Positions 35,284-44,203 of a stretch of DNA of 64,000 nt are shown in pieces (the first letter of the stretch is position 1; every line of letters starts with the position of its first letter). The notes beneath the pieces were generated by a model. The model worked only from the letters and a program-made list of their open reading frames with translations. It was not told where the DNA came from and did no database searches. The stretch is from Ectopseudomonas mendocina. GTDB lineage: Bacteria; Pseudomonadota; Gammaproteobacteria; Pseudomonadales; Pseudomonadaceae. Made by a program: the position numbers and the translations under genes. The stretch lies in the NCBI RefSeq assembly GCF_007049795.1, contig NZ_SCFY01000003.1:247874-311873 (forward strand), given 5' to 3'.

Positions 35284-35317
35284 GATCCTGACCAAGCCGA
35301 TAATATTGGTCGGGATC
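35284..35317 (+). terminator. Hairpin downstream of aguA
   Basis: Arms 35284-35295 (GATCCTGACCAA) and 35306-35317 (TTGGTCGGGATC) pair with one mismatch around a 10-nt loop. No T-tract follows, so it may be a stabilising hairpin or an operator for the chemoreceptor gene 26 nt downstream rather than a true terminator. Confidence 0.4.
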
Positions 35318-35342
35318 ATCCCCGTATCCTCTCGAGCACATC

Positions 35343-36662
35343 ATGTTCAATAAAGCCCTCAAGCAAGCCCTGGAAGCGGCTCGTCAACAGTTGCAAGCTG
35401 CTCTCGCCAGGAAGGCTGCCGTCGATCGCTCGACGGCCATGATCGAGTTCAAACCCGACGGCACCATCATCGGCGCCAATGACAATTTCCTCACGACCGT
35501 GGGCTACCGCCTGGAAGAAATTCAGGGCCAGCACCACCGGTTGTTCTGCTTTCCCGACTACCAGGCCAGCGCCGAGTACCGGCGTTTCTGGCAGCGCCTG
35601 GCGGCCGGCGAGTACATCCGTGATCGTTTCCTGCGCCGCAACAAGCAGGGCCAGGAAGTCTGGCTGGAAGCCAGCTACAACCCGATCCTGGGCGCCGATG
35701 GCCGCGTCGAGTCGGTGCTCAAGCTGGCCACCGACATCACCACCCTGGTGGCCCGCGAACAGGAGCAGGAGAGCATGATCGACGCGATCGGCCGTTCCAT
35801 GGCCGTGATCGCGTTCAACCTCAAGGGCGAAGTGCTGGAAGCCAACGCCAACTTCCTGCAAACCATGGGCTACCGCCTGGACGAAATCCGCGGCAAGCAC
35901 CATCGCCTGTTCTGCACTCGCGAAGAGGCCGACTCGCCTGCCTACCGCGACTTCTGGGCACGCCTGAATCGCGGCGAATTCTTCTCAGGGCGATTCCAGC
36001 GCATCAACCGCCACGGCGACATCATTTGGCTGAGCGCCACCTACAATCCGGTGTTCGACGCCAGCGGCACGCTCTACAAGATCGTCAAGTTCGCCCGTGA
36101 CATCACCCCGCAGGTGCAACAGCAACAGGCCGAATCTGATGCAGCCAAGCTTGCCTATGAAATTTCCCAACGCACCGACGACAGTGCCCGGCATGGCGCC
36201 GAGGTGATCAGCGAAACCGTCACGATGGTGCGCGGCATCGCCGACGAACTTTCCCGCGCAGCCGAGGGCATTAGCGCGGTCAGCCAGCAGTCGGAGATGA
36301 TCAGCAGCATCGTGCAGACCATCCGCGGCATTGCCGAGCAAACCAACCTGCTCGCCCTCAACGCCGCTATCGAAGCGGCGCGCGCAGGCGAGCAGGGCCG
36401 CGGATTCGCCGTGGTCGCTGATGAGGTACGCAGCCTGGCCGCGCGTACCGCACAGGCCACGGTGGAGATCGTCGAGGTGGTCAAGCGCAACCACGAGCTG
36501 GCGCAAGACGCCGTAGACAACATGCAGTCCAGTCAGCACAAGGTCGAGCAGGGTGTGGAGCTGGTCAACCAGGCCGGGCAGGTGATCGAGGAAATCCAGA
36601 ACGGCGCACGGCAGGTCGTCGATGCCGTGCGCCAGTTCGCCGAGGCGCTGGAGGAGTACTGA
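35343..36662 (+). CDS. Soluble PAS-PAS methyl-accepting chemotaxis protein (BdlA/Aer-like)
   Basis: A 439-residue protein without transmembrane segments. Two PAS domains (about 28-140 and 150-262) share the GYRLEEI(Q)G(Q)HHRLFC and [14 protein letters not shown] motifs. They are followed by an MCP signalling domain with the conserved hairpin [20 protein letters not shown]. BdlA of P. aeruginosa has this layout and promotes biofilm dispersal; whether this is its counterpart is unproven. The ribosome-binding site is weak. The stop is immediately adjacent to the convergent peroxidase stop. Confidence 0.87.
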   Translation: MFNKALKQALEAARQQLQAALARKAAVDRSTAMIEFKPDGTIIGANDNFLTTVGYRLEEIQGQHHRLFCFPDYQASAEYRRFWQRLAAGEYIRDRFLRRNKQGQEVWLEASYNPILGADGRVESVLKLATDITTLVAREQEQESMIDAIGRSMAVIAFNLKGEVLEANANFLQTMGYRLDEIRGKHHRLFCTREEADSPAYRDFWARLNRGEFFSGRFQRINRHGDIIWLSATYNPVFDASGTLYKIVKFARDITPQVQQQQAESDAAKLAYEISQRTDDSARHGAEVISETVTMVRGIADELSRAAEGISAVSQQSEMISSIVQTIRGIAEQTNLLALNAAIEAARAGEQGRGFAVVADEVRSLAARTAQATVEIVEVVKRNHELAQDAVDNMQSSQHKVEQGVELVNQAGQVIEEIQNGARQVVDAVRQFAEALEEY

Positions 36663-37652
36663 TCACTCGAATGGCTGCGGCCGCGGTGTGTCATTGTTAG
36701 ACGGCGGCAGGATCGGCAGGGCGAAGCTCGGCTGCTCGCCGGTCAGGGTCTTGAGGAAGGCGGTGATCTTGCCAATATCGCCTTCGCTCAGCTGCCGGCC
36801 GAGCTGCAGGCGCGCCATGATGTCCACCGACTCTTCCAGCTTCCAGTAGGCACCGTCGTGGAAGTAGGGATAGGTCAGTTCGACGTTGCGCAGGGTCGGC
36901 ACCTTGAACTTGAAGCGGTCGGCATCCTTGCCAGTCAGACCGGCAACGCCTTCGGCGGGGTTGCTGGTTTCATAGGGTTCTACCAGGCCCATCTTCTGGA
37001 ACGAGTTGCCGCCCAGCGCCGGGCCGTTGTGGCAAGCCACGCAGCCGATGGACTTGAACAGCTCGTAACCTTCCAGCTCGGTCTTGGTGATGGCCTCAGC
37101 ATCCCCCTTGAGCCACAGGTCGAAGCGCGAGTTGGGCGTGACCAGGGTCTTCTCGAACTCGGCGATAGCATCGGTCACTTCGTCCAGGGTGATCTCGTCG
37201 GTTTTGTACACGGCCTTGAACGACTCGCGGTATTGCGGGATCGAGCGCAGCACGTCGACGGCGAGAATGTGGGTAAAGGCCATTTCCATCGGGTTGGCGA
37301 TAGGGCCGGCGGCCTGTTCCTTGAGGTCGGCGGCGCGGCCATCCCAGAACTGCGCGAGGTTGAGACTGGAATTGAGCACGGTCGGCGAATTGATCGGCCC
37401 TTGCTGCCAGTTGTGGCCGATTGAGCTCGGCAGGTTGTCGCTGCCCCCCATCGACAGGTTGTGGCAGGAGTTGCAGGAAATGAACCCCGAGCGCGACAGG
37501 CGCGGGTCGAAGAACAGCTGCTTGCCCAGCTCCACCTTGGCCGGATCAGTGATCTCGGCCGGTGCGATCGGCTCGACGGGTTCGTTGGCCGGTAGATTGG
37601 CCCAGGCGCTGGCGCCCAAGCACAATCCGGCCAGCAGGGTCAGAGTGCGCAT
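36663..37652 (-). CDS. ccpR: Di-heme cytochrome c peroxidase
   Basis: A 329-residue periplasmic protein with signal peptide MRTLTLLAGLCLGASAWA and two heme c sites, SCNSCH (Cys60, Cys63, His64) and CVACH (Cys204, Cys207, His208). The family reduces hydrogen peroxide to water with electrons from cytochrome c551 or azurin. A perfect ANR/FNR-type site lies 71 nt upstream of the ATG, consistent with microaerobic induction. Methionine and His ligand regions typical of bacterial CCP are present. Confidence 0.93.
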   Translation of the reverse strand: MRTLTLLAGLCLGASAWANLPANEPVEPIAPAEITDPAKVELGKQLFFDPRLSRSGFISCNSCHNLSMGGSDNLPSSIGHNWQQGPINSPTVLNSSLNLAQFWDGRAADLKEQAAGPIANPMEMAFTHILAVDVLRSIPQYRESFKAVYKTDEITLDEVTDAIAEFEKTLVTPNSRFDLWLKGDAEAITKTELEGYELFKSIGCVACHNGPALGGNSFQKMGLVEPYETSNPAEGVAGLTGKDADRFKFKVPTLRNVELTYPYFHDGAYWKLEESVDIMARLQLGRQLSEGDIGKITAFLKTLTGEQPSFALPILPPSNNDTPRPQPFE

Positions 37653-37717
37653 GTGTGTATCTCCTCAGGTATTGGCTGTTCTGGTTATGTCTCGACCATG
37701 CCCAGCGCACACCCGGG

Positions 37718-37741
37718 GCGACTTGATCTGCATCAAGTCGC
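37718..37741 (-). promoter_or_regulatory. ANR/FNR-type operator for ccpR
   Basis: TTGATCTGCATCAA at 37723-37736 matches the TTGAT-N4-ATCAA consensus exactly. The symmetry extends to a 24-bp perfect palindrome with a 4-nt centre (37718-37741). Its distance from the ccpR start (71 nt) suits a class II activator site. Confidence 0.85.
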
Positions 37742-37769
37742 ATGCGCATCTCGCCTCAGTGGATATGTT

Positions 37770-37958
37770 TCATTTCATTTTGCAGGTGTTGATACCCAGC
37801 AATGGATACGCCGGGCAGAAACGGAAGATGCCGGTCGCCAGTGGCACCACACCGATCCAACCCCACAGGCCGATGACACCGGCAAGACTCAGCGCGATAA
37901 GAATCAGACCTGCGGCGATGCGCAGACTGCGGTCGAGCGTTCCAACATTGGCTTTCAT
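37770..37958 (-). CDS. DUF2892 small membrane protein
   Basis: A 62-residue product starting MKANVGTLDRSLRIAAGLIL with two hydrophobic segments and FCPAYPLLGINTCKMK at the end. DUF2892 (YgaP tail-like) proteins have the C-P-A-Y-x-x-x-G-x-x-T-C signature seen here, with two cysteines. They often accompany sulfur-metabolism or rhodanese genes. GGAGAA precedes the ATG by 5 nt. It lies downstream of the YeeE pair. Confidence 0.82.
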   Translation of the reverse strand: MKANVGTLDRSLRIAAGLILIALSLAGVIGLWGWIGVVPLATGIFRFCPAYPLLGINTCKMK

Positions 37959-37972
37959 CGAGGTTCTCCAGG

Positions 37973-38392
37973 TCAACGTCCGCGCCGGCCTTCCAGCGCA
38001 GTAAAGATCAGCATGCCGGCGAGCATCGCCGCGACGAACAGTAGCGCCTGCCAGTGCCCGCTCAGCAGGATGGCAACAGCCGGCCCCGGACAGATGCCAG
38101 CGATACCCCAACCGACCCCGAACAGCAGGCTGCCGCCAATCAGGCGAGCATCAAGATCGCGGCGGGTCGGCAACTGCATGGCGCCACCCAGCAGCGCCTT
38201 ACTGCGCCGCTGCGCCAGGCTCAACGGTAACGCTGCTACGCCTATGGCCCCGGCCATCACCAGCGCCAGCGAGGGATCCCAATTGCCGGCCAGATCGAGA
38301 AATGCCAGCACCTTGGCCGGGTCGGCCATGCCCGCCAGCAGCAGGCCCAGACCAAACAGCAGGCCGCAGACGAATGCACTGAGTCTGGCCAT
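37973..38392 (-). CDS. YeeE/YedE half-transporter, C-terminal-type unit (PmpB-like)
   Basis: A 139-residue membrane protein with about four helices and the signature [21 protein letters not shown], containing the conserved cysteine of YeeE/YedE sulfur (thiosulfate/persulfide) permeases. It begins 3 nt after the upstream half-transporter ends. Paired single-repeat YeeE proteins under BigR-type repressors are linked to sulfane-sulfur handling. Confidence 0.82.
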   Translation of the reverse strand: MARLSAFVCGLLFGLGLLLAGMADPAKVLAFLDLAGNWDPSLALVMAGAIGVAALPLSLAQRRSKALLGGAMQLPTRRDLDARLIGGSLLFGVGWGIAGICPGPAVAILLSGHWQALLFVAAMLAGMLIFTALEGRRGR

Positions 38393-38394
38393 CC

Positions 38395-38829
38395 TCAAGC
38401 CCCCAGCAGGTGACGCAGAACAAAGACCGTGACGAAACCCGTGGCCATGAAGCACAGGGTTGCCAGCATCGAGCGCGGCGACAGGCGGGAGATACCGCAA
38501 ACGCCGTGGCCGCTTGTGCAGCCCGAGCCATAACGGGTGCCGATACCGACCAGCAAGCCGGCGACGATCAAGCCGAGACTGCCAGTCTCGAAATGAATCG
38601 ACGGTAATGCCGCGAACAATCCCCAGAGCAGGGGCGCCAGAAGCAGGCCAACAAGGAACGCTGCTTTTTCGCCGCGCCCTTCGCCCTGACGCTGCAGCAG
38701 GCTGCCGAGCAGGCCGCTGATACCCGCTACCCGGCCATTGGCCAAGGCGAATATGGCAGCCGCCAGACCAATCAGCGCCCCCCCAGCCAGGGCGCTCCAG
38801 GGTGTGAAGCTGGCCCAGTCGATGTTCAT
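38395..38829 (-). CDS. YeeE/YedE half-transporter, N-terminal-type unit (PmpA-like)
   Basis: A 144-residue membrane protein with four predicted helices and [20 protein letters not shown], the hallmark cysteine motif of YeeE/YedE permeases. It starts 4 bp within the end of the ArsR-family regulator. With the next gene it would form one complete permease. Confidence 0.86.
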   Translation of the reverse strand: MNIDWASFTPWSALAGGALIGLAAAIFALANGRVAGISGLLGSLLQRQGEGRGEKAAFLVGLLLAPLLWGLFAALPSIHFETGSLGLIVAGLLVGIGTRYGSGCTSGHGVCGISRLSPRSMLATLCFMATGFVTVFVLRHLLGA

Positions 38830-39140
38830 TGCCGGCCCTCGCAGAACAGGCGGTAGAGCGTCTCGATCACCGCCAGCGCCGCCGGGCTGCTGATGCGATA
38901 GAAGATCTGCTTGCCGTCACGACGGGTTTCCACCAACCCCTCGCGGCGCAAGACCGCCAGTTGCTGGGACAGCGTCGGCTGCTGGATACCAAGCAGCGCC
39001 TCCAGCTCGCTGACGTTGCGCTCGCCTTGCGACAGCTGGCAGAGCAGCAACAGGCGATCAGGATTGGCCAACGCCTTGAGCAGTTGCCCGGCGGCGTCGG
39101 CATTGGCACGCAGCTGCTGGATATCGATGGGCTCAGTCAT
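38826..39140 (-). CDS. bigR: ArsR-family repressor of BigR/SqrR type
   Basis: A 104-residue winged-helix regulator with recognition helix QPTLSQQLAVLRREGLVETR. Two cysteines, Cys34 (LLLCQLSQGE) and Cys100 ([10 protein letters not shown]), are 66 residues apart, the same spacing as the persulfide-sensing pair of BigR (42/108) and SqrR (41/107). It is therefore predicted to sense sulfane sulfur by tetrasulfide bridge formation and to derepress the downstream YeeE/DUF2892 genes. An AT-rich palindromic region lies 15-45 nt upstream of its ATG. Confidence 0.83.
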   Translation of the reverse strand: MTEPIDIQQLRANADAAGQLLKALANPDRLLLLCQLSQGERNVSELEALLGIQQPTLSQQLAVLRREGLVETRRDGKQIFYRISSPAALAVIETLYRLFCEGRQ

Positions 39141-39155
39141 GGAACACCCTCACTC

Positions 39156-39185
39156 AATACAATATGTATTTTTATATACTGTATT
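39156..39185 (-). promoter_or_regulatory. AT-rich palindromic operator/promoter of the bigR operon
   Basis: AATACA (39156-39161) and TGTATT (39180-39185) form outer arms, with TATGTAT and TATATA symmetry inside. The AT richness stands out from the surrounding GC-rich DNA and resembles BigR-box type inverted repeats. The upstream stretch 39186-39289 shows no further recognisable signal. Confidence 0.5.
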
Positions 39186-39289
39186 CCGGGTAAGTGTTAG
39201 CCCAACCGACCAGCGGTTAAAGAGGGAATTGAACGGGCCTTACAAGAGCGCGCCTACCTGCATCAACCGATGCATGCAGAGTACAAATC

Positions 39290-39311
39290 GTGGGAGGGGC
39301 TTTAGCCGCGA
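39290..39311. repeat. REP-like unit in the bigR-gcvH gap
   Basis: The 22-nt unit starting GTGGGAGGGGCTTTAGCC is identical to 13528-13549. It lies in the 329-nt gap between the bigR start and the gcvH stop, which also holds the bigR operator and a gcvH terminator. Confidence 0.75.
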
Positions 39312-39428
39312 CAAGACCTCGTCGCTCAAGCGCCTCCAGCCACACGGAGTATCGCCACTCCCAGTGGTTACATACGGGCTACCACTGACGCCCTGCATGC
39401 GGATTCACTAGCAGAGCACAGAAACACA

Positions 39429-39450
39429 GAAACCCGCCGCAGCGGGTTTC
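39429..39450 (-). terminator. Hairpin terminator after gcvH
   Basis: GAAACCCGC (39429-39437) pairs perfectly with GCGGGTTTC (39442-39450) around a 4-nt loop, 20 nt beyond the gcvH stop. On the minus strand the following sequence is only moderately T-rich. Confidence 0.65.
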
Positions 39451-39469
39451 CGGGTAGAGGCCTGATGAA

Positions 39470-39859
39470 TCAGGCGTCGGCGTCAGCGGCAGCCTGATAG
39501 GCGGCAGCGTCCAGCAGCTTGTCCAGCTCGCTGGTGTCGCTCGGTTTGAGCTTGAAGAACCAGCTGCCATAGGGGTCGCTGTTGACGCTTTCCGGGCTGT
39601 CAGCCAGCGTTTCGTTGATGGCGATCACTTCGCCGCCAACTGGCGCATAGATGTCGGAGGCAGCCTTGACCGACTCCACCACACCGGCTTCCTGGCCGGC
39701 GTTCAGTTGCTTGCCGACTTCCGGCAGCTCGATGAATACCACGTCGCCGAGGGCTTCCTGGGCGTGGTCGGAGATGCCCACGGTCACGCTACCGTCAGCC
39801 TCCAGGCGCGCCCACTCGTGGCTGGCGGCATAACGCAGATCGGCGGGGATATTGCTCAT
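39470..39859 (-). CDS. gcvH: Glycine cleavage system H protein
   Basis: A 129-residue lipoyl carrier. The lipoylation motif [12 protein letters not shown] has Lys65, and the N-terminus [12 protein letters not shown] is typical. It shuttles the aminomethyl group between GcvP and GcvT. GAGGA lies 7-8 nt before the ATG at 39859. It follows gcvT on the same strand. The gcvP gene that usually follows is not found here. Confidence 0.95.
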   Translation of the reverse strand: MSNIPADLRYAASHEWARLEADGSVTVGISDHAQEALGDVVFIELPEVGKQLNAGQEAGVVESVKAASDIYAPVGGEVIAINETLADSPESVNSDPYGSWFFKLKPSDTSELDKLLDAAAYQAAADADA

Positions 39860-39953
39860 GTTTGATTCCTCGTAAACGGTGACGGCAAGTGGGCCGTCTG
39901 GACAATTTAGCAGGCCGCAGCGCCAGGGGAAGCCAGCACCGCGACCTGATGAT

Positions 39954-41051
39954 TCAGATAAGGGTTTTACCGTTGCGCACGAAGCTCGGCCTGACCACCC
40001 GCACCGGGTACCACTTGCCGCGGATCTCCACCTCGGCACGATCCCCGGTCGCGGCCGGTACCCGCGCCAGCGCGATGGATTTGTTCAGCGTAGGCGAGAA
40101 GCTGCCACTGGTGATCTCGCCATCACCAATGCCATCAACGCGTACCACCTGGTGTGCACGCAGCACGCCGCGCTCCTCCAGCACCAGCCCCACCAGCTTG
40201 CTCGGGCAGCCGGCGGCGCGCTGCGCTTCCAGCACTGGACGACCAATGAAGTCGCGCTCGGCTGGTTCCCATGCGATGGTCCAGGCCATGTTGGCAGCCA
40301 GCGGGCTGACCTGCTCGTCCATGTCCTGGCCATACAGGTTCATGCCCGCCTCCAGGCGCAGGGTGTCACGCGCGCCCAGGCCAATCGGCGAAATACCGGC
40401 ACCGACCAGATCGTTGAAGAAAGACACCACCTCTGCCGCCGGCAGCACGATTTCCAGACCATCCTCACCGGTATAACCGGTTCGGGCGATGAACCAGTCA
40501 CCCTCGGGCAGACCCTGGAACGGCTTGAGCTCGTGAATCAGCGCGGCGCGTGCCTGGGTCACCAGCTCGGCAACACGGGCACGGGCCTTGGGGCCTTGAA
40601 TGGCCAATACCGCGAGGTCGCGGCGCTCGCGCACTTCGACAGCGAACTCGGCGGTCTGGGCGTGCATCCAGGCCAGGTCCTTGTCGCGAGTCCCCGCATT
40701 GAGCACCAGGCGGTAGCCCGGTGCCGGAGAAGAAGAGCCAGTCAGGTAGACAATCAGGTCATCGACCACCCCGCCCTGCTCGTTGAGCATGGCGCTGTAC
40801 AGCGCCTTGCCGGGCGTCTGCAGGCGCGCCACGTCACTAGCCAGCAGGTGCTGCAGGTAGGCCTGCGCCTGCTCACCGCTGACGTCCACCACACACATGT
40901 GCGAGACATCGAATACGCCGCACTCGCGGCGCACCTGATGATGCTCCTCGACTTGCGAACCATAGTGCAGCGGCATGTCCCAGCCGCCGAAATCCACCAT
41001 CTTGGCCCCCAGCGCCAGGTGCAGCTCATAGAGGGGGGTGCGCTGTCCCAT
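39954..41051 (-). CDS. gcvT: Glycine cleavage system T protein (aminomethyltransferase)
   Basis: A 365-residue folate-dependent aminomethyltransferase with [20 protein letters not shown], the folate-site segment [13 protein letters not shown] and [12 protein letters not shown]. It moves the methylene group to tetrahydrofolate. AAGGAG lies 8 nt before the ATG. No glycine-riboswitch-like pattern was seen in its leader; a dispersed repeat begins 43 nt upstream instead. Confidence 0.95.
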   Translation of the reverse strand: MGQRTPLYELHLALGAKMVDFGGWDMPLHYGSQVEEHHQVRRECGVFDVSHMCVVDVSGEQAQAYLQHLLASDVARLQTPGKALYSAMLNEQGGVVDDLIVYLTGSSSPAPGYRLVLNAGTRDKDLAWMHAQTAEFAVEVRERRDLAVLAIQGPKARARVAELVTQARAALIHELKPFQGLPEGDWFIARTGYTGEDGLEIVLPAAEVVSFFNDLVGAGISPIGLGARDTLRLEAGMNLYGQDMDEQVSPLAANMAWTIAWEPAERDFIGRPVLEAQRAAGCPSKLVGLVLEERGVLRAHQVVRVDGIGDGEITSGSFSPTLNKSIALARVPAATGDRAEVEIRGKWYPVRVVRPSFVRNGKTLI

Positions 41052-41093
41052 GGGTAAATCTCCTTCCGGGCTTGGCGAAGCGATTCAGACCCC

Positions 41094-41230
41094 CGAGAAG
41101 CTAGCTGCGTTGCCATTGCTGCGTTACAGCCAGGCTCAAAATGCTCATGTGTATGAGCACAGTCGGGCGCGACCCCGGCCGTTTTTCACCTGGCTGCGCC
41201 TTGCACTGGCCGCCTCGCCTACGCTTCTCG
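41094..41230. repeat. Dispersed foldable element, copy A (137 bp)
   Basis: The element is bounded by the 8-bp inverted termini CGAGAAGC (41094-41101) and GCTTCTCG (41223-41230). Internal blocks CTAGCTGCGTTG (41101-41112), GCTCAAAATGCTCAT (41134-41148) and CGCCTACG (41217-41224) recur in the same order in the reverse complement of 48829-48954. It has no coding capacity. It occupies most of the 329-nt gap between fbpB and gcvT. Confidence 0.75.
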
Positions 41231-41312
41231 GCACGTCCGCCGGGTTACCCCGGCTCGCGAATGGCGCGCATTGTAGCCGCATGCGTCCGGGGGGTCATCC
41301 TGGCTTCAGGTC

Positions 41313-41367
41313 GTAGGGCGGGTGTAACCCGCCATGCCCCGACACTGGCGGGTTGCACCCGCCCTAC
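41313..41367. repeat. GTAGGGCGGGT inverted repeat after fbpB
   Basis: Arms 41313-41334 and 41346-41367 (22 nt each) are reverse complements with one mismatch around an 11-nt loop. It sits 14 nt beyond the fbpB stop, so it could act as its terminator hairpin. It is a sequence relative of the GTAGGGTGCGC repeats. Confidence 0.8.
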
Positions 41368-41380
41368 ATCGCTGTCTTGA

Positions 41381-42997
41381 TCAACCGAAACTGCGGGCCG
41401 AGCGCCTTATCAGCAGAATCACCGGCAGCAGGCCGACCAGCACCAGGGTCAGCGCCGGCAGCGAGGCGCGCGCCCACTCGCCTTCGCTGGTCATCTCAAA
41501 TACCCGTACAGACAGGGTGTCCCAGCCGAACGGGCGCATCAGCAGAGTCGCCGGCATTTCCTTAAGCACATCGACGAATACCAGCAGCGCGGCCGACAAG
41601 GTGCCCGGTAGCAGCAGCGGCAGATAGACCCTGAAGAACAGCCCGAAGCTGCCAACACCGAGGCTGCGCGACGCCTCCGGCAGCGACGGGCGAATCCGCG
41701 CGAGGCTGGTTTCCAGCGGCCCGAACGCCACGGCCATGAAGCGGATCAGATAGGCCACCAGCAGCGCCGTGAGGCTACCCATCAGCAGCGGCTTGCCGGC
41801 TCCGCCCAGTGCCGTGGACAGCGGAATCACCAGTTCACGATCGAGGAAACTGAAGGCCAACATGATCGCCACCGCCAGCACCGAACCGGGCAAGGCATAA
41901 CCGAGGTTGCCCAACGCCACACCGAAACGCACGCTGCGATTCGGCGCCTGACGCCGGGCAAAGGCCAGCAACATGGCCACGCTCACCGTGATCAGCGCCG
42001 CCATGCCGCCCAGGTAAAGGGTATGCAGGATCAGCCCGGCGTATCGCTCATCGAGGTCGAAGCGACCGCGCTGCCAGAACCAGGCCAGCAGTTGCAGCAG
42101 CGGGATGACGAAGGCGCAGGCGAATACCAGACCGCACCAGGCGCTGGCCGCGAAGGCCTTCCAGCCGTGCAGGTGATAAAGCGCCTTGCCGCGCGGCCGC
42201 TCGTTGGCCGGTCGTGCGGCGCCGCGGGCACGACGCTCGCCGTAGAGCACCAACGCCACGGCAAGCAGCAGCAGACTGGCCAACTGGGTAGCACTGGTCA
42301 GGCTGTAGAAGCTGTACCAGGTCTTGTAGATCGCCGTGGTGAAGGTATCGAAGTTGAACACCGACACCGCGCCGAAATCCGCCAGGGTCTCCATGATTGC
42401 CAGGGCCAGACCAGCACCGATGGCCGGGCGCGCCATTGGCAGCGCCACCCGCCAGAACGCCTGCCAGGGGCTTTGCCCGAGCACCCGGGCCGCCTCCATC
42501 AAGCCCTTGCCCTGAGCCAGGAAGGCGCCACGGGCGAGCAGATAGACGTAGGGATAAAACACCAGCACCAACACGATGATCACCCCGCCGGTCGAACGCA
42601 CGCGCGGCAGGCGCAAGCCACTGCCAAACCATTCGCGCAACAGCGTCTGCACCGGGCCGGCGAAATCCAGCAGGCCAACGAAAACGAATGCCAGCACGTA
42701 GGCGGGAATGGCGAAAGGCAGCATCAGCGCCCAGTCCAGCCAGCGCCGACCGGGAAACTCGCAGAGGCTGGTGAGCCAGGCCAGGCTCACCCCCAGCAGC
42801 GTCACCCCTACGCCGACACCGATCACCAGCGTCAGTGTGTTACCGATCAGCCGCGCCATCTGCGTCTGCCACAGGTGCGCCCAGATCTGCTGATCCACGT
42901 CGTGCCAGCTCAGCAGCAGCACCGACAGCGGCATCAACACCAGAACGGCGACGGCAAGGACGATGGGGTACCAGCGACGCTGGACGGGATGCGGCAC
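41381..42997 (-). CDS. fbpB: Iron(III) ABC transporter permease FbpB/HitB
   Basis: A 538-residue permease made of two fused halves with about twelve membrane helices. EAA loops appear in each half: EAARVLGQSPWQAFWRVALP and EASRSLGVGSFGLFFRVYLP. The GTG start at 42997 has GAGG 7 nt upstream. It lies 94 nt downstream of the binding protein fbpA. No ATPase gene (fbpC) is adjacent, so the ATPase must be supplied from elsewhere. Confidence 0.92.
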   Translation of the reverse strand: MPHPVQRRWYPIVLAVAVLVLMPLSVLLLSWHDVDQQIWAHLWQTQMARLIGNTLTLVIGVGVGVTLLGVSLAWLTSLCEFPGRRWLDWALMLPFAIPAYVLAFVFVGLLDFAGPVQTLLREWFGSGLRLPRVRSTGGVIIVLVLVFYPYVYLLARGAFLAQGKGLMEAARVLGQSPWQAFWRVALPMARPAIGAGLALAIMETLADFGAVSVFNFDTFTTAIYKTWYSFYSLTSATQLASLLLLAVALVLYGERRARGAARPANERPRGKALYHLHGWKAFAASAWCGLVFACAFVIPLLQLLAWFWQRGRFDLDERYAGLILHTLYLGGMAALITVSVAMLLAFARRQAPNRSVRFGVALGNLGYALPGSVLAVAIMLAFSFLDRELVIPLSTALGGAGKPLLMGSLTALLVAYLIRFMAVAFGPLETSLARIRPSLPEASRSLGVGSFGLFFRVYLPLLLPGTLSAALLVFVDVLKEMPATLLMRPFGWDTLSVRVFEMTSEGEWARASLPALTLVLVGLLPVILLIRRSARSFG

Positions 42998-43091
42998 GCG
43001 GATTCCTCGACTACGGAAATGACGACGCCCCGGCTAGGCGGGGCGTCGCAGTATAACGGCAGCGCTGTGCTCGTCGATGATCGTTACGCGC

Positions 43092-44093
43092 TTACTGCCA
43101 GCCAGCACGATCCATCAGCATGGTCGCTTCGGCCTGGCGCTTGCCAGCCACTTCGGTGGCCACGGTATCGGCCTTGAAAGTTCCCCAGGAAGCCACCTCG
43201 GCAGACGGTTTCACCGCCGGGTTGGCCGGGTATTCCTGGTTAACACCGGCGAAGATGCTCTGCGCTTCTGCGGTGGTCATCCATTCCAGCAGCTTCTTGG
43301 CCTGTTCGGCATGCGGTGCATGCTTGGTCACACCAGCACCGGCCAGGTTGACGTGCACGCCACGGTCGTTCTGGTTCGGCCAGAACGGCTTGACCTTCAG
43401 ATCCGGCTGCTGCTTGTGCAGACGGCCATAGTAGTAGGTGTTGGTGATGCCCACGTCGCACTGACCGGCGTCGATGGCTTGCAACAGCGCGGTGTCATCC
43501 GGGAACACGTCGGTCGCCAGGTTATTGACCCAACCCTTGACGATTTCTTCGGTCTTCTCGGCGCCATGGGCTTCGATCAGGGTGGCGGTCAGCGACTGGT
43601 TGTAGACCTTCTTGCTGGTGCGCAGGCACAGGCGGCCCTCCCAGTTCTTGTCCGCCAGCGCTTCGTAGGTGGACAACTCTTCCGGCTTGACGCGCTCGGT
43701 GGAGTAGAAAATGGTCCGTGCACGCAGCGACAGGCCGGTCCAGCTGTCGGTGCTGGAGCGATACTGAGCGGGGATGTTGGCATCGATCACGTCGGACTTG
43801 GTCGGCTGCAGTACGCCTTCCTGCTCGGCCTGCCATAGGTTGCCGGCGTCGACGGTGATCAGCAAATCGGCCGGGGTGTTGGCACCTTCAGCCTTGAGGC
43901 GGGCGATCAGAGGGGCTTCCTTGTCGGTGATGAACTTCACCTTGACCCCGGTTTTCTCGGTATAGGCATCGAATACCGGCTTGATCAGCTCATCGATGCG
44001 GGCGGAGTAGACCACCACTTCATCGGCAGCCTGGACGGCAGTTGCCAGGGTGCTGAGAGTGAATGCGGCGAGGAGCGCGTTACGAGCCTTCAT
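43092..44093 (-). CDS. fbpA: Periplasmic iron(III)-binding protein FbpA/HitA
   Basis: A 333-residue binding protein with signal peptide [20 protein letters not shown]. The tandem tyrosine ligands NTYYYGRL that coordinate Fe(III) and the [18 protein letters not shown] opening are typical of the FbpA family. AGAGG lies 8 nt before the ATG. It is first in the fbpAB operon. The AT-rich stretch 44130-44160 may hold a Fur site but matches the consensus only weakly. Confidence 0.92.
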   Translation of the reverse strand: MKARNALLAAFTLSTLATAVQAADEVVVYSARIDELIKPVFDAYTEKTGVKVKFITDKEAPLIARLKAEGANTPADLLITVDAGNLWQAEQEGVLQPTKSDVIDANIPAQYRSSTDSWTGLSLRARTIFYSTERVKPEELSTYEALADKNWEGRLCLRTSKKVYNQSLTATLIEAHGAEKTEEIVKGWVNNLATDVFPDDTALLQAIDAGQCDVGITNTYYYGRLHKQQPDLKVKPFWPNQNDRGVHVNLAGAGVTKHAPHAEQAKKLLEWMTTAEAQSIFAGVNQEYPANPAVKPSAEVASWGTFKADTVATEVAGKRQAEATMLMDRAGWQ

Positions 44094-44203
44094 GGGACCA
44101 GCCTCTTGTGGATTACAAAGTGGCTGAATAGTAGTGAATGTTATTTACCTTCTCAACGTAAACAGCAAGACCACACACAGCAGTTATTACAAGTTGCGTC
44201 AGC

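Noticed and set aside
41052..41093. Glycine riboswitch before gcvT
   Set aside because: The leader is too short and lacks the conserved core; the space is taken by a repeat.
44130..44160. Possible Fur box upstream of fbpA
   Set aside because: AT-rich but only about 10 of 19 positions fit the consensus; not reported as a site.
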